Shown here in pieces: positions 52,634 to 61,971 of a DNA stretch of 64,000 bases. A model generated the notes under the pieces. The model made no database searches. It was not told the origin of the DNA and worked only from the letters and a program-made list of their open reading frames with translations. Position numbers and translations under genes: made by a program. Each line of letters begins with the position of its first letter. Position 1 is the stretch's first letter. Origin of the DNA: TMED23 sp964643045 (GTDB lineage: Bacteria > Pseudomonadota > Alphaproteobacteria > Rhodospirillales > UBA2165); assembly GCA_964643045.1 (NCBI GenBank), contig CAZXSC010000004.1:1-64000 (forward strand). The letters are read 5' to 3'.

Positions 52634-54097
52634 ATGATTAATTATAGGAAAGAATCAGATATTAATGATCGATTACGAGAGGAGTGTGGCGTTTTCGGGG
52701 TTTTCGGTCACCCAGATGCAGCCGCCATTGCAGCCCTTGGCTTACATGCTTTGCAGCATCGAGGCCAGGAAGCGGCGGGTATTGTTAGTTTCGATGGGTA
52801 TCATTTTCATGCCGAACGCCGGTTGGGGCTGGTAAGTGAACATTTTACAAAAGTCAGTGTACTCAATAAATTATTAGGCAATGCAGCAATTGGCCACGTT
52901 CGCTATTCTACAATGGGTGAGACCGTGCTACGGAATGTTCAACCTCTGTTCGCCGACCTAGCAGACGGCGGATTTGCAATTGGCCATAACGGAAATCTAA
53001 CAAATGCACTCAGCCTACGCACTAAACTAGTTAATCAAGGTTCAATTTTCCAATCCACCTCAGATACAGAAACGATTTTGCAATTAGTGGCACGCTCTCA
53101 ACGACGAGATACTCTATCAAGATTTATTGATGCTCTTTTTCAAATCGAAGGCGCGTACGCATTAGTCGGATTGACAAACAAAAAACTTATTGGTGTTCGA
53201 GACCCGTTAGGTATCCGTCCACTTGTTTTAGGCCAGTTGGACGGACACTTTATTTTATCCTCTGAGACCTGTGCATTGGATATTATTGGTGCAAAATTTG
53301 TCCGTGAAATAGAAAATGGTGAAATTGTAATAATTACAGAAAAAGGACTTGAAAGTATCAAGCCATTCCCCCCCGTTCGTTCCCGACCCTGCATTTTCGA
53401 GTATATTTACTTTGCCCGACCCGATAGTTCAGTCGGAGGACTAAGCGTCTATGAATGTCGTAAGGCATTTGGAGTTCAGTTAGCGAAAGAATCCAATATA
53501 GATGCGGATCTTGTTGTTCCAGTCCCAGATTCTGGAGTGCCTGCGGCAATTGGTTTTGCGGAAGAGGCATCTATCCCTTTTGAACTGGGCATCATTCGAA
53601 ACCATTATGTCGGGCGCACATTCATCGAACCAAGTGATACTATTCGCCACCTTGGTGTTAAATTAAAACACAACGCAAACCGTATTCTGGTCAAAGGGAA
53701 AAGGGTCGTGTTGATCGACGATTCTATAGTACGTGGAACAACCTCAGTTAAAATTGTTCAAATGATGCGTGAAGCGGGTGCATCCGAGGTGCATATGCGT
53801 ATAGGAGCTCCTCCAATCACCCACCCAGATTTTTATGGTATTGATACACCACATCAGAAACAGCTTCTAGCTGCAAACCATACTCTTGATGAAATGTGTG
53901 CATATATAGGAGCCGATAGTTTAGCGTTCTTAAGTGTAGACGGGCTATATAAGGCCATGGGCCACGGAAATGGTCGCGATCCCTTAAATCCAATTTATAC
54001 TGACCACTGCTTTACGGGTGATTACCCCACACAACTAAGCGATCAAAACAATGATAAAAACTCTCTACAGTTATCTCTACTTTCAGAGCCAGGTTAA
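52634..54097 (+). CDS. purF: Amidophosphoribosyltransferase
   Basis: First committed enzyme of purine synthesis: PRPP plus glutamine gives phosphoribosylamine. The 487-aa protein has an Ntn glutaminase domain whose nucleophile Cys18 ('EECGVFGVFG') would be exposed by removal of a short propeptide. 'LQHRGQEAAGIV' and 'IGHVRYSTMG' follow. The PRTase domain has 'VVPVPDSGVPAAIGFA' and the PRPP loop 'VVLIDDSIVRGTTSVKIVQMM'. Other pur genes (purM, purN) are at the other end of the window, so the pathway is dispersed. Confidence 0.97.
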   Translation: MINYRKESDINDRLREECGVFGVFGHPDAAAIAALGLHALQHRGQEAAGIVSFDGYHFHAERRLGLVSEHFTKVSVLNKLLGNAAIGHVRYSTMGETVLRNVQPLFADLADGGFAIGHNGNLTNALSLRTKLVNQGSIFQSTSDTETILQLVARSQRRDTLSRFIDALFQIEGAYALVGLTNKKLIGVRDPLGIRPLVLGQLDGHFILSSETCALDIIGAKFVREIENGEIVIITEKGLESIKPFPPVRSRPCIFEYIYFARPDSSVGGLSVYECRKAFGVQLAKESNIDADLVVPVPDSGVPAAIGFAEEASIPFELGIIRNHYVGRTFIEPSDTIRHLGVKLKHNANRILVKGKRVVLIDDSIVRGTTSVKIVQMMREAGASEVHMRIGAPPITHPDFYGIDTPHQKQLLAANHTLDEMCAYIGADSLAFLSVDGLYKAMGHGNGRDPLNPIYTDHCFTGDYPTQLSDQNNDKNSLQLSLLSEPG

Positions 54098-54120
54098 TAC
54101 TATGAATCCAAGACCTTTAG

Positions 54121-54849
54121 ATGCCAACAAATAAGAAAATGGGGGTGCTGAATGGGCGACTAGCCGTTATTACAGGGGCTTCGCGTGGCATAGGTGCTGC
54201 AACAGCTAAACTTTTTGCCACCGAGGGGGCCCATGTTATTTTAGTGGCTCGAACCATAGGAGGCCTCGAAGAACTCGATGATGAAATTCGAGCAGGTGGT
54301 GGATCTGCTACACTCGTTCCCATGGATTTATGCGATTATGATAAGATTGATGAAATGGGATTTAGCATTCTTAAACGTTTTGGCAAACTTGATATTTTAA
54401 TAGCTAATGCGGGTCTTCTTGGGGTGATAGGCCCGATCAATCACATCAACCCAAGAATTTGGGATCAGACTATGGCTGTAAATGTAACGGCTAATTGGCG
54501 TTTAATTCGCAGTCTGGACCCCCTCTTGCGGCTTTCTGATGCTGGAAGAGCTATATTCTTGACATCTGCCGCCGCTAAGATTCACAGGGCCTATTGGGGC
54601 TTATATGCCACTAGCAAAGCAGCTCTTGAAATGATTGTTAGCACATATGCGCAGGAAATCTTAAAAACAAATGTAACTGCTAACTTGTTTAATCCGGGAA
54701 GAACACGAACTCATATGAGAGCCCAAGCTTATCCCGGCGAAGATCCAGATACAATTAAAACACCTGAGTTTGTGGTCCAACAACTCTTGGGTCTAGTTGT
54801 AGCAACCTGTAGTTTAAATGGCGAGATTATCACCGCAGACGAACCCTAA
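54121..54849 (+). CDS. Short-chain dehydrogenase/reductase
   Basis: A 242-aa classical SDR. The NAD(P)-binding site is 'AVITGASRGIGAATAKLF', with 'ILIANAG', and the catalytic Ser and Tyr-x-x-x-Lys in 'IFLTSAAAKI' and 'YWGLYATSKAALEMIV'. The proline/glycine-rich C-terminal region is short. SDR genes of this type follow purF in many alphaproteobacteria; the substrate is unknown. It lies 23 nt after purF and may share its transcript. Confidence 0.9.
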   Translation: MPTNKKMGVLNGRLAVITGASRGIGAATAKLFATEGAHVILVARTIGGLEELDDEIRAGGGSATLVPMDLCDYDKIDEMGFSILKRFGKLDILIANAGLLGVIGPINHINPRIWDQTMAVNVTANWRLIRSLDPLLRLSDAGRAIFLTSAAAKIHRAYWGLYATSKAALEMIVSTYAQEILKTNVTANLFNPGRTRTHMRAQAYPGEDPDTIKTPEFVVQQLLGLVVATCSLNGEIITADEP

Positions 54850-54872
54850 ATTATTCTCAACGGAGTTTGACA

Positions 54873-55544
54873 ATGAAAGAATGCAGCAAATCAATAATGC
54901 GTCGCATGCGTGAGCCTAATTTTTCAAACCGATATTTTGTTGGTAATGGCCTCGACATTGGCGGTGGTCCGGATCCGCTTGGCCTTTATATTGAACTTTT
55001 CCCGCGTATGAAAGGGATCAAAGTTTGGGACAAGAATGACGGGGATGCACAAACACTTGAAGGTATAGAAGATGAGCAGTTCAGCTTTGTCCACTCTAGT
55101 CATTGTCTTGAGCATGTAGAAAATCCAACCGTAGGACTACAAAATTGGTTTCGCGCACTCAAACCTGGAGGTCATTTAATTATTACTGTTCCAGATGAAG
55201 ATTTGTATGAACAGGGACAGTTTCCAAGCACCTGGAATAAGGATCACAAATTCACCTTCACCATTTCTAAATCTAAATCTTGGAGCCCTAAGTCTATAAA
55301 TATTCTAGATTTAATAACTTCGCTTGGAGATAAATCTGAACTCATCAAGCTTCATAAGCTTGATGAAAGCTTCCGCTATACTTTACCTCGCTTTGACCAA
55401 ACTCTTACCCCGATCGGCGAATGTGGTATTGAATTAATAATACGCAAAAGGACAGAAAAAGAAATAAAAAATGGAGGCCAGGCACCTCCACAAGGTATTG
55501 TGAGTAAAATTGAGGCTTTTCTACTTACAGGTTATCAACTATGA
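54873..55544 (+). CDS. Class I SAM-dependent methyltransferase
   Basis: A 223-aa methyltransferase of the type 11 family. The SAM site is 'GNGLDIGGGPDPLGLY' (motif I variant), and motif II/III are 'FSFVHSSHCLEHVENPTVGL' and 'WFRALKPGGHLIITVPDED'. The C-terminus is short and basic. The substrate is unknown. The start ATG 54873 has CGGAG 7 nt upstream, better than the in-frame TTG at 54867. It follows the SDR by 23 nt; a shared pathway is possible but not shown. Confidence 0.85.
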   Translation: MKECSKSIMRRMREPNFSNRYFVGNGLDIGGGPDPLGLYIELFPRMKGIKVWDKNDGDAQTLEGIEDEQFSFVHSSHCLEHVENPTVGLQNWFRALKPGGHLIITVPDEDLYEQGQFPSTWNKDHKFTFTISKSKSWSPKSINILDLITSLGDKSELIKLHKLDESFRYTLPRFDQTLTPIGECGIELIIRKRTEKEIKNGGQAPPQGIVSKIEAFLLTGYQL

Positions 55545-55655
55545 CTTTTAGTTCATAAACGACAACGAGTTACTTATTTAAATATCAATTTAAGAACACC
55601 TAAGTCTAGAAGACCAAAGCCATTTGTTAAGAATTACCATCTACATAGACTAAAA

Positions 55656-56015
55656 TTATCTTATCAAACCACCTTTCCCAGAAATATGACCGACGGTTTT
55701 GTTACCCTGACCGAAAGGCTGAGGACTGCTAAAACAATTCACATTGCCAAGAGAATTATAGCAATAAATTTCTTCGGGGGCAGAGAGGTCATCTTCTTCG
55801 CAAAAATTTTTGCCCGTTTCGCGTCTCACCGACGAACAGTTTTTGCCTGTTGTATAAGAGATAATATGATCTTTAATAGTCTTTCCCGTCGTAACAACTG
55901 CAACTCCATCAATTGCCATGACCTGTTTCATACCTAACGGAGCAGAACCTGATACCGCAGAACATCCGGTAACGAAACCAAGATAAAAAAATACAATAAT
56001 TAAACGCACAAACAT
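55656..56015 (-). CDS. Small putative lipoprotein with conserved-looking cysteines, unknown function
   Basis: A ~119-aa protein with an N-terminal signal of the lipoprotein type, lipobox 'FVTGC' (cleavage before Cys). The mature part contains four further cysteines spaced in 'GKNCSSVRRETGKNFCEEDD' and 'EEIYCYNSLGNVNCF', likely forming disulfides in the periplasm. Small lipoproteins with a similar 'DHxxSxxTGKxCS' element occur in other alphaproteobacteria, but no function is known to me. The frame also starts at a TTG at 56024; ATG 56015 is close to GGAG, and a GTG at 56009 is also possible. It is convergent with the methyltransferase. Confidence 0.7.
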   Translation of the reverse strand: MFVRLIIVFFYLGFVTGCSAVSGSAPLGMKQVMAIDGVAVVTTGKTIKDHIISYTTGKNCSSVRRETGKNFCEEDDLSAPEEIYCYNSLGNVNCFSSPQPFGQGNKTVGHISGKGGLIR

Positions 56016-56249
56016 ATTCTCCAAATAGTCTCTTTCTCTTCTATAGAGAGCATAATACTCACACGCTTAAGGAAAAATTAATGCTGACAGAATCATATTT
56101 ACTAGGCGATGGGTTTATCCGAATGTATAACTGTCAAACCTAGTAGTTAAGACAGAGTATTGATTTATAAAACTTTCCAGGATATATGGCGTTCTATACT
56201 TTAATTGAACAAACAACGAATGGCGTTGTATTTGAGAATGGGTGCGCGA

Positions 56250-56921
56250 ATGGCAGATCGCAATATAGAGCAAGACAATTTATTTAAAGAAATTGACGAA
56301 GACTTGCGCCAGCAACGATATACAATTCTTTGGAAAAAATATAACAAATTCATCATCGGAACTGCGTTCGCATTAGTCATTGCTGTTGCATCCATAAAAG
56401 GATGGGAAGCCTATAACCTAAATCGAAAATCGGCAGAGAGTAGTTTATTAACTTCTGCTCTTAAATTGATAAATGGGGAAAAACCAGGTAACGCGATACC
56501 AATCTTAGATAAACTTGATAAAGAAGGAAGTGTCGGCTATTCAATTTTAGCAAAATTCAACAAAGCGGCAATACTTTCAAAAACTGGCAATAAAAAAGAC
56601 GCCTCAGCTAGCTATCTTTCCATAGCTGAAGATAACAATATCGAGAAAGTCTTTCGAGATATGGCCTTGATTATGTCCGCACAGCTTGGCCTCGAGAACA
56701 CAGATTCAGCGATATTTATAGACAAACTATCAAAAATCATCGACGGCAAAAATGCCTGGCGCCATAGTGCGAAAGAGTTATCTGCTTTATTTGCACACAA
56801 ATCAGGTGATACGCCGAAAACTCTTAAACTGTACAAAGAGTTGTCTGATGATGCAACAGCGCCACCAGGCATTAGATCTCGAGCAGCAGAAATGGCAGCA
56901 ATCCTTGGTGCAAAAAATTAG
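56250..56921 (+). CDS. YfgM-like tetratricopeptide protein, membrane-anchored
   Basis: A ~223-aa protein with one N-terminal membrane segment ('FIIGTAFALVIAVASIKGW') after a charged cytosolic part ('NLFKEIDEDLRQQRYTILWKKY'). It continues as a helical TPR-like periplasmic domain, matching the plan of YfgM, an ancillary SecYEG protein that sits upstream of bamB and der in many Gammaproteobacteria and, as here, in alphaproteobacteria. ATG 56250 gives the expected N-terminus; in-frame upstream starts at 56205 onward would add 15 unlikely residues. bamB follows after 33 nt. Confidence 0.82.
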   Translation: MADRNIEQDNLFKEIDEDLRQQRYTILWKKYNKFIIGTAFALVIAVASIKGWEAYNLNRKSAESSLLTSALKLINGEKPGNAIPILDKLDKEGSVGYSILAKFNKAAILSKTGNKKDASASYLSIAEDNNIEKVFRDMALIMSAQLGLENTDSAIFIDKLSKIIDGKNAWRHSAKELSALFAHKSGDTPKTLKLYKELSDDATAPPGIRSRAAEMAAILGAKN

Positions 56922-56954
56922 CAATATATCAGTCTTTCTTGTAGGATATAATAG

Positions 56955-58313
56955 ATGTATATCGGACCTCTCTTCTCTAAATTAACAACGGTGGTGTCGT
57001 GCGCAATAATAATCTTATCTGGCTGTGATACCTTTCAAGATACCTTCGAAGATAAGTTCTTTGGAGACAAGGAGGCTAAACGATTACCCGGTAAACGGAT
57101 CTCTATTTTAGCAAGTCGGCGTTCAATCGAGCCAGATATAATAGCACGCAAACATCAAATCATACTTCCAGCACCAACGTATAATAAAGACTGGCCCCAA
57201 ACTGGCGGTTATGCCAACCATGCCATGCATCATATGCGTATTGCAAAATCCTTAGAGAAAAAATGGGATACAAGTATTGGTGAAGGAAGTAGCGATGAAG
57301 AGCTTCTTATGGCCCAGCCAATTGTAGCACAAAATCTCATTTTCACCATGGATACAGAAACAAAAGTAAGAGCGCACAGTATAAACGATGGCCGTGAAAT
57401 TTGGACTGCCGAAATTACGCCGCGGGATGATGAAAATACGCACATCAACGGTGGATTGGCATATGAAAATGGCAGGATCTACGCATCAACAGGCTTTGGC
57501 TATGTAGTTGCTTTGGCAGCAAAATCAGGAAAGGTGCTGTGGAGCCGTAACCTAGGATCTTCAATTCGGACAGCCCCTACAGTGCGGGATAATCGAGTTT
57601 TTACAATCACCGTAACTAACAAACTATTCGCACTCAACGGTCAAACTGGCGCAATCATTTGGAATCATTCTGGTATTGAAGAAACCACTAGTCTCCTAGG
57701 AGGCGGCAGTCCAGCTGTCGATAGTGGTGTGGTTATAGCGCCTTATTCATCAGGGGAATTAGTTGCTTTGAAAGTTGAAAACGGCCAAAAACTTTGGAGC
57801 GATATGTTGACTAGCAATCACCGTACACTGGAAACCACACGAATATCGAGCATACGGGGACGTCCTATCATTGATCGAGGTTTAGTTCTTGCCGTAAGCA
57901 ATAGTGGGCAATTCATTGCCATCAACCTGCGGATGGGACGCCGTGTATGGGAGCGCAATATCGGTAGTTCCGAAAGTCCTTGGGTCGCTGGAAATTATTT
58001 ATTCCTAATATCTAATGACAATGATTTGATAGCACTGGGTAGAGAAAATGGCAGCATTTACTGGGTAACAGCACTACCAGAGTGGAAAGACCCAGAGGAC
58101 CGCGTAGGCAAGATAACCTGGGCTGGGCCCATACTTGCTAGTGACCGGCTCATTTTAGCTGGATCCAACGGTGAAGCTATTTCAGTTTCACCTTATTCAG
58201 GAAAAATATTGGGAAAACAAAAAATGCCTGATGGAGTGACAATTAGCCCCATCATCGCTCAAGATACACTACTATTATTATCAGATGACGCGGAGTTGAC
58301 CGCTTATCGTTAA
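56955..58313 (+). CDS. bamB: Outer-membrane assembly lipoprotein BamB (PQQ-type beta-propeller)
   Basis: A lipoprotein subunit of the BAM complex that folds barrel proteins into the outer membrane. The signal peptide ends in a lipobox 'IILSGC'. About 380 residues of propeller follow, with repeated blades ('LIFTMDTETKVRAHSINDGREIWTAEI', 'YVVALAAKSGKVLWSRNLGS', 'TNKLFALNGQTGAIIWNHSG', 'GELVALKVENGQKLWSDML'), each having the Ala-x-Asp/Ser-x-x-x-Gly-x-x-x-Trp blade signature. Length is normal. It lies between the YfgM-like gene and der, the usual order. Confidence 0.93.
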   Translation: MYIGPLFSKLTTVVSCAIIILSGCDTFQDTFEDKFFGDKEAKRLPGKRISILASRRSIEPDIIARKHQIILPAPTYNKDWPQTGGYANHAMHHMRIAKSLEKKWDTSIGEGSSDEELLMAQPIVAQNLIFTMDTETKVRAHSINDGREIWTAEITPRDDENTHINGGLAYENGRIYASTGFGYVVALAAKSGKVLWSRNLGSSIRTAPTVRDNRVFTITVTNKLFALNGQTGAIIWNHSGIEETTSLLGGGSPAVDSGVVIAPYSSGELVALKVENGQKLWSDMLTSNHRTLETTRISSIRGRPIIDRGLVLAVSNSGQFIAINLRMGRRVWERNIGSSESPWVAGNYLFLISNDNDLIALGRENGSIYWVTALPEWKDPEDRVGKITWAGPILASDRLILAGSNGEAISVSPYSGKILGKQKMPDGVTISPIIAQDTLLLLSDDAELTAYR

Positions 58314-58338
58314 CCCTTATAACTCGTAAGATTTTGCT

Positions 58339-59697
58339 ATGGGCATAACACTAGCAATTGTCGGTAGACCCAATGTTGGAAAATCAACTTTGTTCAACCG
58401 TTTAGCTGGCAAACGCCTAGCAATAGTTGACGATACCACTGGCGTTACCCGAGATCGACGCATTGCACCTGGTCACATTGGCGATCTAGATATAGAAATA
58501 ATTGATACAGCAGGATTTGAGGATAGTGATAACGGAAACTTAAATGAAAAAATACGTCAACAAACAAAAAAGGCAATTAAGGAAGCAGATGTAGCCCTTT
58601 TCATCGTGGATGCACGGTCAGGCATTGTTCCACTCGACAACTTTCTTGCTAACTGGTTAAGAACACAAGAAATTCCGATTATTTTGTTAGTTAACAAATG
58701 TGAAGGCAGAATGGGTGAACCAGGACTATTTGAGGCATTCGAACTTGGTCTGGGTGATCCAATACCAATTTCCGCAGAGCATGGCGAAGGTCTAGCTGAT
58801 CTATACCAAGCCTTGCTTCCATATTCAAAAACGGCCGTGAAGAACACAAATTGTACAGATCAAGTAACTGAGAATGGGGAGGTTTCAAATCAAATCCAGA
58901 TAGCAATTGTTGGCCGGCCAAATGTGGGTAAATCGACCCTCATAAACAGCTTAATTGGTGAGGATAGGCTCCTAACAGGTCCAGAATCGGGTATCACTCG
59001 CGATGCAATAGCAATTGAATGGGAACAAAATGGCCAAAGTGTGAAGTTAATTGATACAGCAGGGCTCCGACGCAAATCTAAAATTCAAGACAAAGTTGAA
59101 AGATTATCCGCAACAGATTCATTCCGTGCTATCCAATTTGCTCAAATAGTTATCCTTTTAATCGACGGAAATTTTATGCTTGAGAAACAAGACCTTAAAA
59201 TTGCCCGCCAGGTAATTGATGAAGGTAGAATCCTAATAATTGCAGTCAATAAATGGGACATTGTAAAAAACCGCAAACGGGTCATGCAAAAACTTGATGA
59301 TCGTTTGCGGACCTCACTACCACAGGTCAAAGGAATTCCCATTATCCAGCTTTCCGCCCTAACTGGGGAAAATATTGGTAAAATCATGCCAACAGCTTTT
59401 GAAATATTCGATATTTGGAATCAACGTATTTCAACAGGAAAGCTAAATCATTGGCTGATGATGATGATCGAACAACACCCACCCCCATTGAAAAATGGGC
59501 GACGCATCCGCATCCGTTATATAACACAAGCTAAAACGCGGCCGCCAACATTCGTCGTTTTTTCCAGCAGGGGTAATGACCTTCCAGAATCATACAGACG
59601 ATTTTTGATAAATGGCATTCGAACCGACTTTAATTTGCCAGGTATCCCGATTCGGATTTTAGTTCGAAAAGGGGATAACCCTTATGTAAAAAAATAA
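58339..59697 (+). CDS. der: Ribosome biogenesis GTPase Der (EngA)
   Basis: The double-GTPase needed for 50S maturation. The 452-aa protein has two G domains, each with 'GRPNVGKSTL' (residues ~8 and ~195), 'DTAG', and 'NKxD/E' ('VNKCEG' in G1, 'VNKWDIV' in G2), then a C-terminal KH-like domain ('RPPTFVVFSSRGNDLPESYRRFL'). Switch I regions read 'DDTTGVTRDR' and 'PESGITRDA'. It is last in the run TPR-bamB-der. The 106-nt downstream gap before the convergent VWA gene holds only a weak 6-bp hairpin. Confidence 0.97.
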   Translation: MGITLAIVGRPNVGKSTLFNRLAGKRLAIVDDTTGVTRDRRIAPGHIGDLDIEIIDTAGFEDSDNGNLNEKIRQQTKKAIKEADVALFIVDARSGIVPLDNFLANWLRTQEIPIILLVNKCEGRMGEPGLFEAFELGLGDPIPISAEHGEGLADLYQALLPYSKTAVKNTNCTDQVTENGEVSNQIQIAIVGRPNVGKSTLINSLIGEDRLLTGPESGITRDAIAIEWEQNGQSVKLIDTAGLRRKSKIQDKVERLSATDSFRAIQFAQIVILLIDGNFMLEKQDLKIARQVIDEGRILIIAVNKWDIVKNRKRVMQKLDDRLRTSLPQVKGIPIIQLSALTGENIGKIMPTAFEIFDIWNQRISTGKLNHWLMMMIEQHPPPLKNGRRIRIRYITQAKTRPPTFVVFSSRGNDLPESYRRFLINGIRTDFNLPGIPIRILVRKGDNPYVKK

Positions 59698-59803
59698 ATT
59701 CGGCGGTAATTATTTTATTCTAGGATAAAACAGAACTAATAATAAAATATCAATCATCTTAAAGATGTGTAAGAATCGGATTGTGTCCAACGGTCTGAAA
59801 ACC

Positions 59804-61009
59804 TTATTGGCTAATATCTTGTTTCCCATCGGTATTCAGAATATCGACTAGTCTTTCAATACTATTAAGATTATGAATTGTTTTAAATTCATCAACGTGC
59901 GGCAATATTGTTCTGATCCCAATAGATTTTGGCTCAAAGCCTTCATAGCGAAGCAACGGATTTAACCAAATTAATCTTCGACAGGACCTGTGAAGACGTT
60001 GTATTTCGGCAGAAAGGCCGTTAGCCTCATCACGATCCAAACCATCAGAGATAAACAAAACCACGGCTCCCTGTGTCAAAACTCTGCGCGACCAAAGTTT
60101 GTTGAAATCAGCTAGACTACGACCTATCCTGGTTCCACCAGACCAATCAGTTGCAGCTTGACCCACTTTTTCCAAGGCCTGATCAACATCCTTATAACGT
60201 AGGTAACGCGTTACATTCGTGAGACATGTCCCAAATAAAAAAGTATGAACCCGATCTCTATCATTAGTTACAGAGTGCATAAAATGAAGCAACATTCTGG
60301 AATATCGTTCCATAGAGCCGGAGATATCACAAAGTATAACTAAGGGCGGCCGACGCTTAAGTCGTTCACGCTTCATCAACGGTATAAAATCAGCACTTGA
60401 TCGGAGTACAGCACGCATAGTGCGCCGCATATCGATCCGCTTTCCAATATTCGAAACCTTAAAGCGTCGGATTTGAACTAAATTTTGCGGCAACTTGATT
60501 CGACGCACGGCTGAAATCGCCAATTGAATTTCCTCAGTTGACATTTTCTCAAAATCTTTTTCGCCAAATAACTCATTAGAGCTCCAGGTTAAAGACGCAT
60601 CAAATTCCACTTCTTCTTCAACCCGCTCTTCTCCATTACTCGAATTTGATGACAAGGCTTCGGTTACACGCCTTAAAACATCTTCTGATTCCTTTGGAGC
60701 ATTAGTTGGATCCGATATATCCGGTAAAACTAATTGCATCATACGCTCGAGAATTTCTGGATTGCGCCAAAATATGAAAAAGGCCTGGTTAAATATCTCA
60801 CGTTGAGCTAGTCGTTTCACAAACACAGCATGCAATGCCCAATAGAAATCATCCCGATTTGATAAGCCAACCTTCAGCACAGCTCTGAGGGCATCTAAAA
60901 CTTGACCTGGGCCAACAGGCAGTCCAGCTCTTCTCAAAACCCGCGCAAAATGCAAAATATTTTCACTTAATAAACCCCGGGAACTGGTATCAGTAAATAA
61001 ATCTGACAT
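59804..61009 (-). CDS. CoxE-like von Willebrand A domain protein
   Basis: A 401-aa protein with a C-terminal VWA domain. The metal-ion-dependent adhesion site motif DxSxS is 'LVILCDISGSMERYSRM', with the later Thr and Asp in 'DWSGGTRIGRSL' and 'VLFISDGLDRDE'. The N-terminal half is helical and charged. CoxE/YehP-type proteins work with MoxR AAA+ ATPases in cofactor insertion or complex assembly, for example in CO dehydrogenase maturation; no CO dehydrogenase genes are in this window, so the client is unknown. It lies 41 nt after the MoxR gene on the same strand. Confidence 0.88.
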   Translation of the reverse strand: MSDLFTDTSSRGLLSENILHFARVLRRAGLPVGPGQVLDALRAVLKVGLSNRDDFYWALHAVFVKRLAQREIFNQAFFIFWRNPEILERMMQLVLPDISDPTNAPKESEDVLRRVTEALSSNSSNGEERVEEEVEFDASLTWSSNELFGEKDFEKMSTEEIQLAISAVRRIKLPQNLVQIRRFKVSNIGKRIDMRRTMRAVLRSSADFIPLMKRERLKRRPPLVILCDISGSMERYSRMLLHFMHSVTNDRDRVHTFLFGTCLTNVTRYLRYKDVDQALEKVGQAATDWSGGTRIGRSLADFNKLWSRRVLTQGAVVLFISDGLDRDEANGLSAEIQRLHRSCRRLIWLNPLLRYEGFEPKSIGIRTILPHVDEFKTIHNLNSIERLVDILNTDGKQDISQ

Positions 61010-61050
61010 ACTATGATGAGAGTAATAATAGGTAACTACTATCGCGCCAT

Positions 61051-61971
61051 TTAAGAACTGACACTTGCCTGTTCCATCTTAACCTCATTTAAAATTCGAT
61101 TTGCTTCGCTTCCTTGTAATTTTGCTATATCATCTTGATACTTTAACAACGTCCCTAATGTGTCATTAACCATAACTGGATCCAGTGACAAACAATCCAA
61201 TTGGACTAATGCATGAGCCCAATCAATTGTTTCGGCTACTCCTGGGACTTTAAACAAATCCATACCGCGCAATTTCTGAACAAAGTCAACAACCTCTCTT
61301 GAAAGAGTTGCCGCTGCTGTTGGGGCTTTAACGCTTAATATTTCAAGTTCGCGTTTAGCACTTGGATAGTCCACCCAATGATAAAAACAACGCCGTTTAA
61401 GGGCATCATGAATTTCGCGCGTACGGTTAGACGTAATAATAACTAACGGCGGTTCAGTAGCAGTTATGGTACCAAGTTCTGGAATTGTTATTTGAAAATC
61501 AGAAAGAACCTCTAAAAGAAAGGCTTCAAAAGGCTCATCAGTTCGGTCTAACTCATCGATGAGCAGAACAGGAGGACCGCCTTCATTTTGCTCCAATGCT
61601 TGCAATAGAGGTCGTTTAATGAGGAAAGTGTCATTGAATATATCAGATTCTAGTGAATCGCGACTTTTGCCCTGCACGGCCTCGGCTAAGCGTATTTCAA
61701 TCATTTGCCGTGAATAGTTCCATTCATAGACTGCTGTTGTTACATCAAGGCCTTCATAACACTGCAAACGAAGGAGGTTCCGATCAAGCATTTTAGACAA
61801 AACTTTAGCAATTTCAGTTTTACCGACACCCGCCTCACCCTCCAAAAACAAAGGTTTTTTGAGACTGATTGCGAGATATAATGCCGTCGCTAGGCTTCGG
61901 TCAGCTAAATAATCACCGTCCCCCAGCAATTCAAGAGTTGTATCCACATCTTTCGGTAAAGAAGTCATCAA
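61051..61971 (-). CDS. MoxR-family AAA+ ATPase
   Basis: A 306-aa AAA+ protein of the MoxR group, chaperone-like ATPases that partner VWA proteins. Walker A is 'EGEAGVGKTEIAKVL', Walker B 'PVLLIDELDRTDEPFEAFLLEVL', sensor 1 'PLVIITSNRTREIHDALKRRC', and the N-terminal 'SLATALYLAISLKKPLFLEG' is a MoxR hallmark. The start is the ATG at 61971. Together with the CoxE-like gene it makes a probable assembly module; the 392-nt gap upstream would carry its promoter, though none is clear. Confidence 0.92.
   Translation of the reverse strand: MMTSLPKDVDTTLELLGDGDYLADRSLATALYLAISLKKPLFLEGEAGVGKTEIAKVLSKMLDRNLLRLQCYEGLDVTTAVYEWNYSRQMIEIRLAEAVQGKSRDSLESDIFNDTFLIKRPLLQALEQNEGGPPVLLIDELDRTDEPFEAFLLEVLSDFQITIPELGTITATEPPLVIITSNRTREIHDALKRRCFYHWVDYPSAKRELEILSVKAPTAAATLSREVVDFVQKLRGMDLFKVPGVAETIDWAHALVQLDCLSLDPVMVNDTLGTLLKYQDDIAKLQGSEANRILNEVKMEQASVSS

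Noticed and set aside
59756..59768. CATCTT-A-AAGATG after der as a terminator
   Set aside because: The loop is one base, the stem weak, and no T-run follows.
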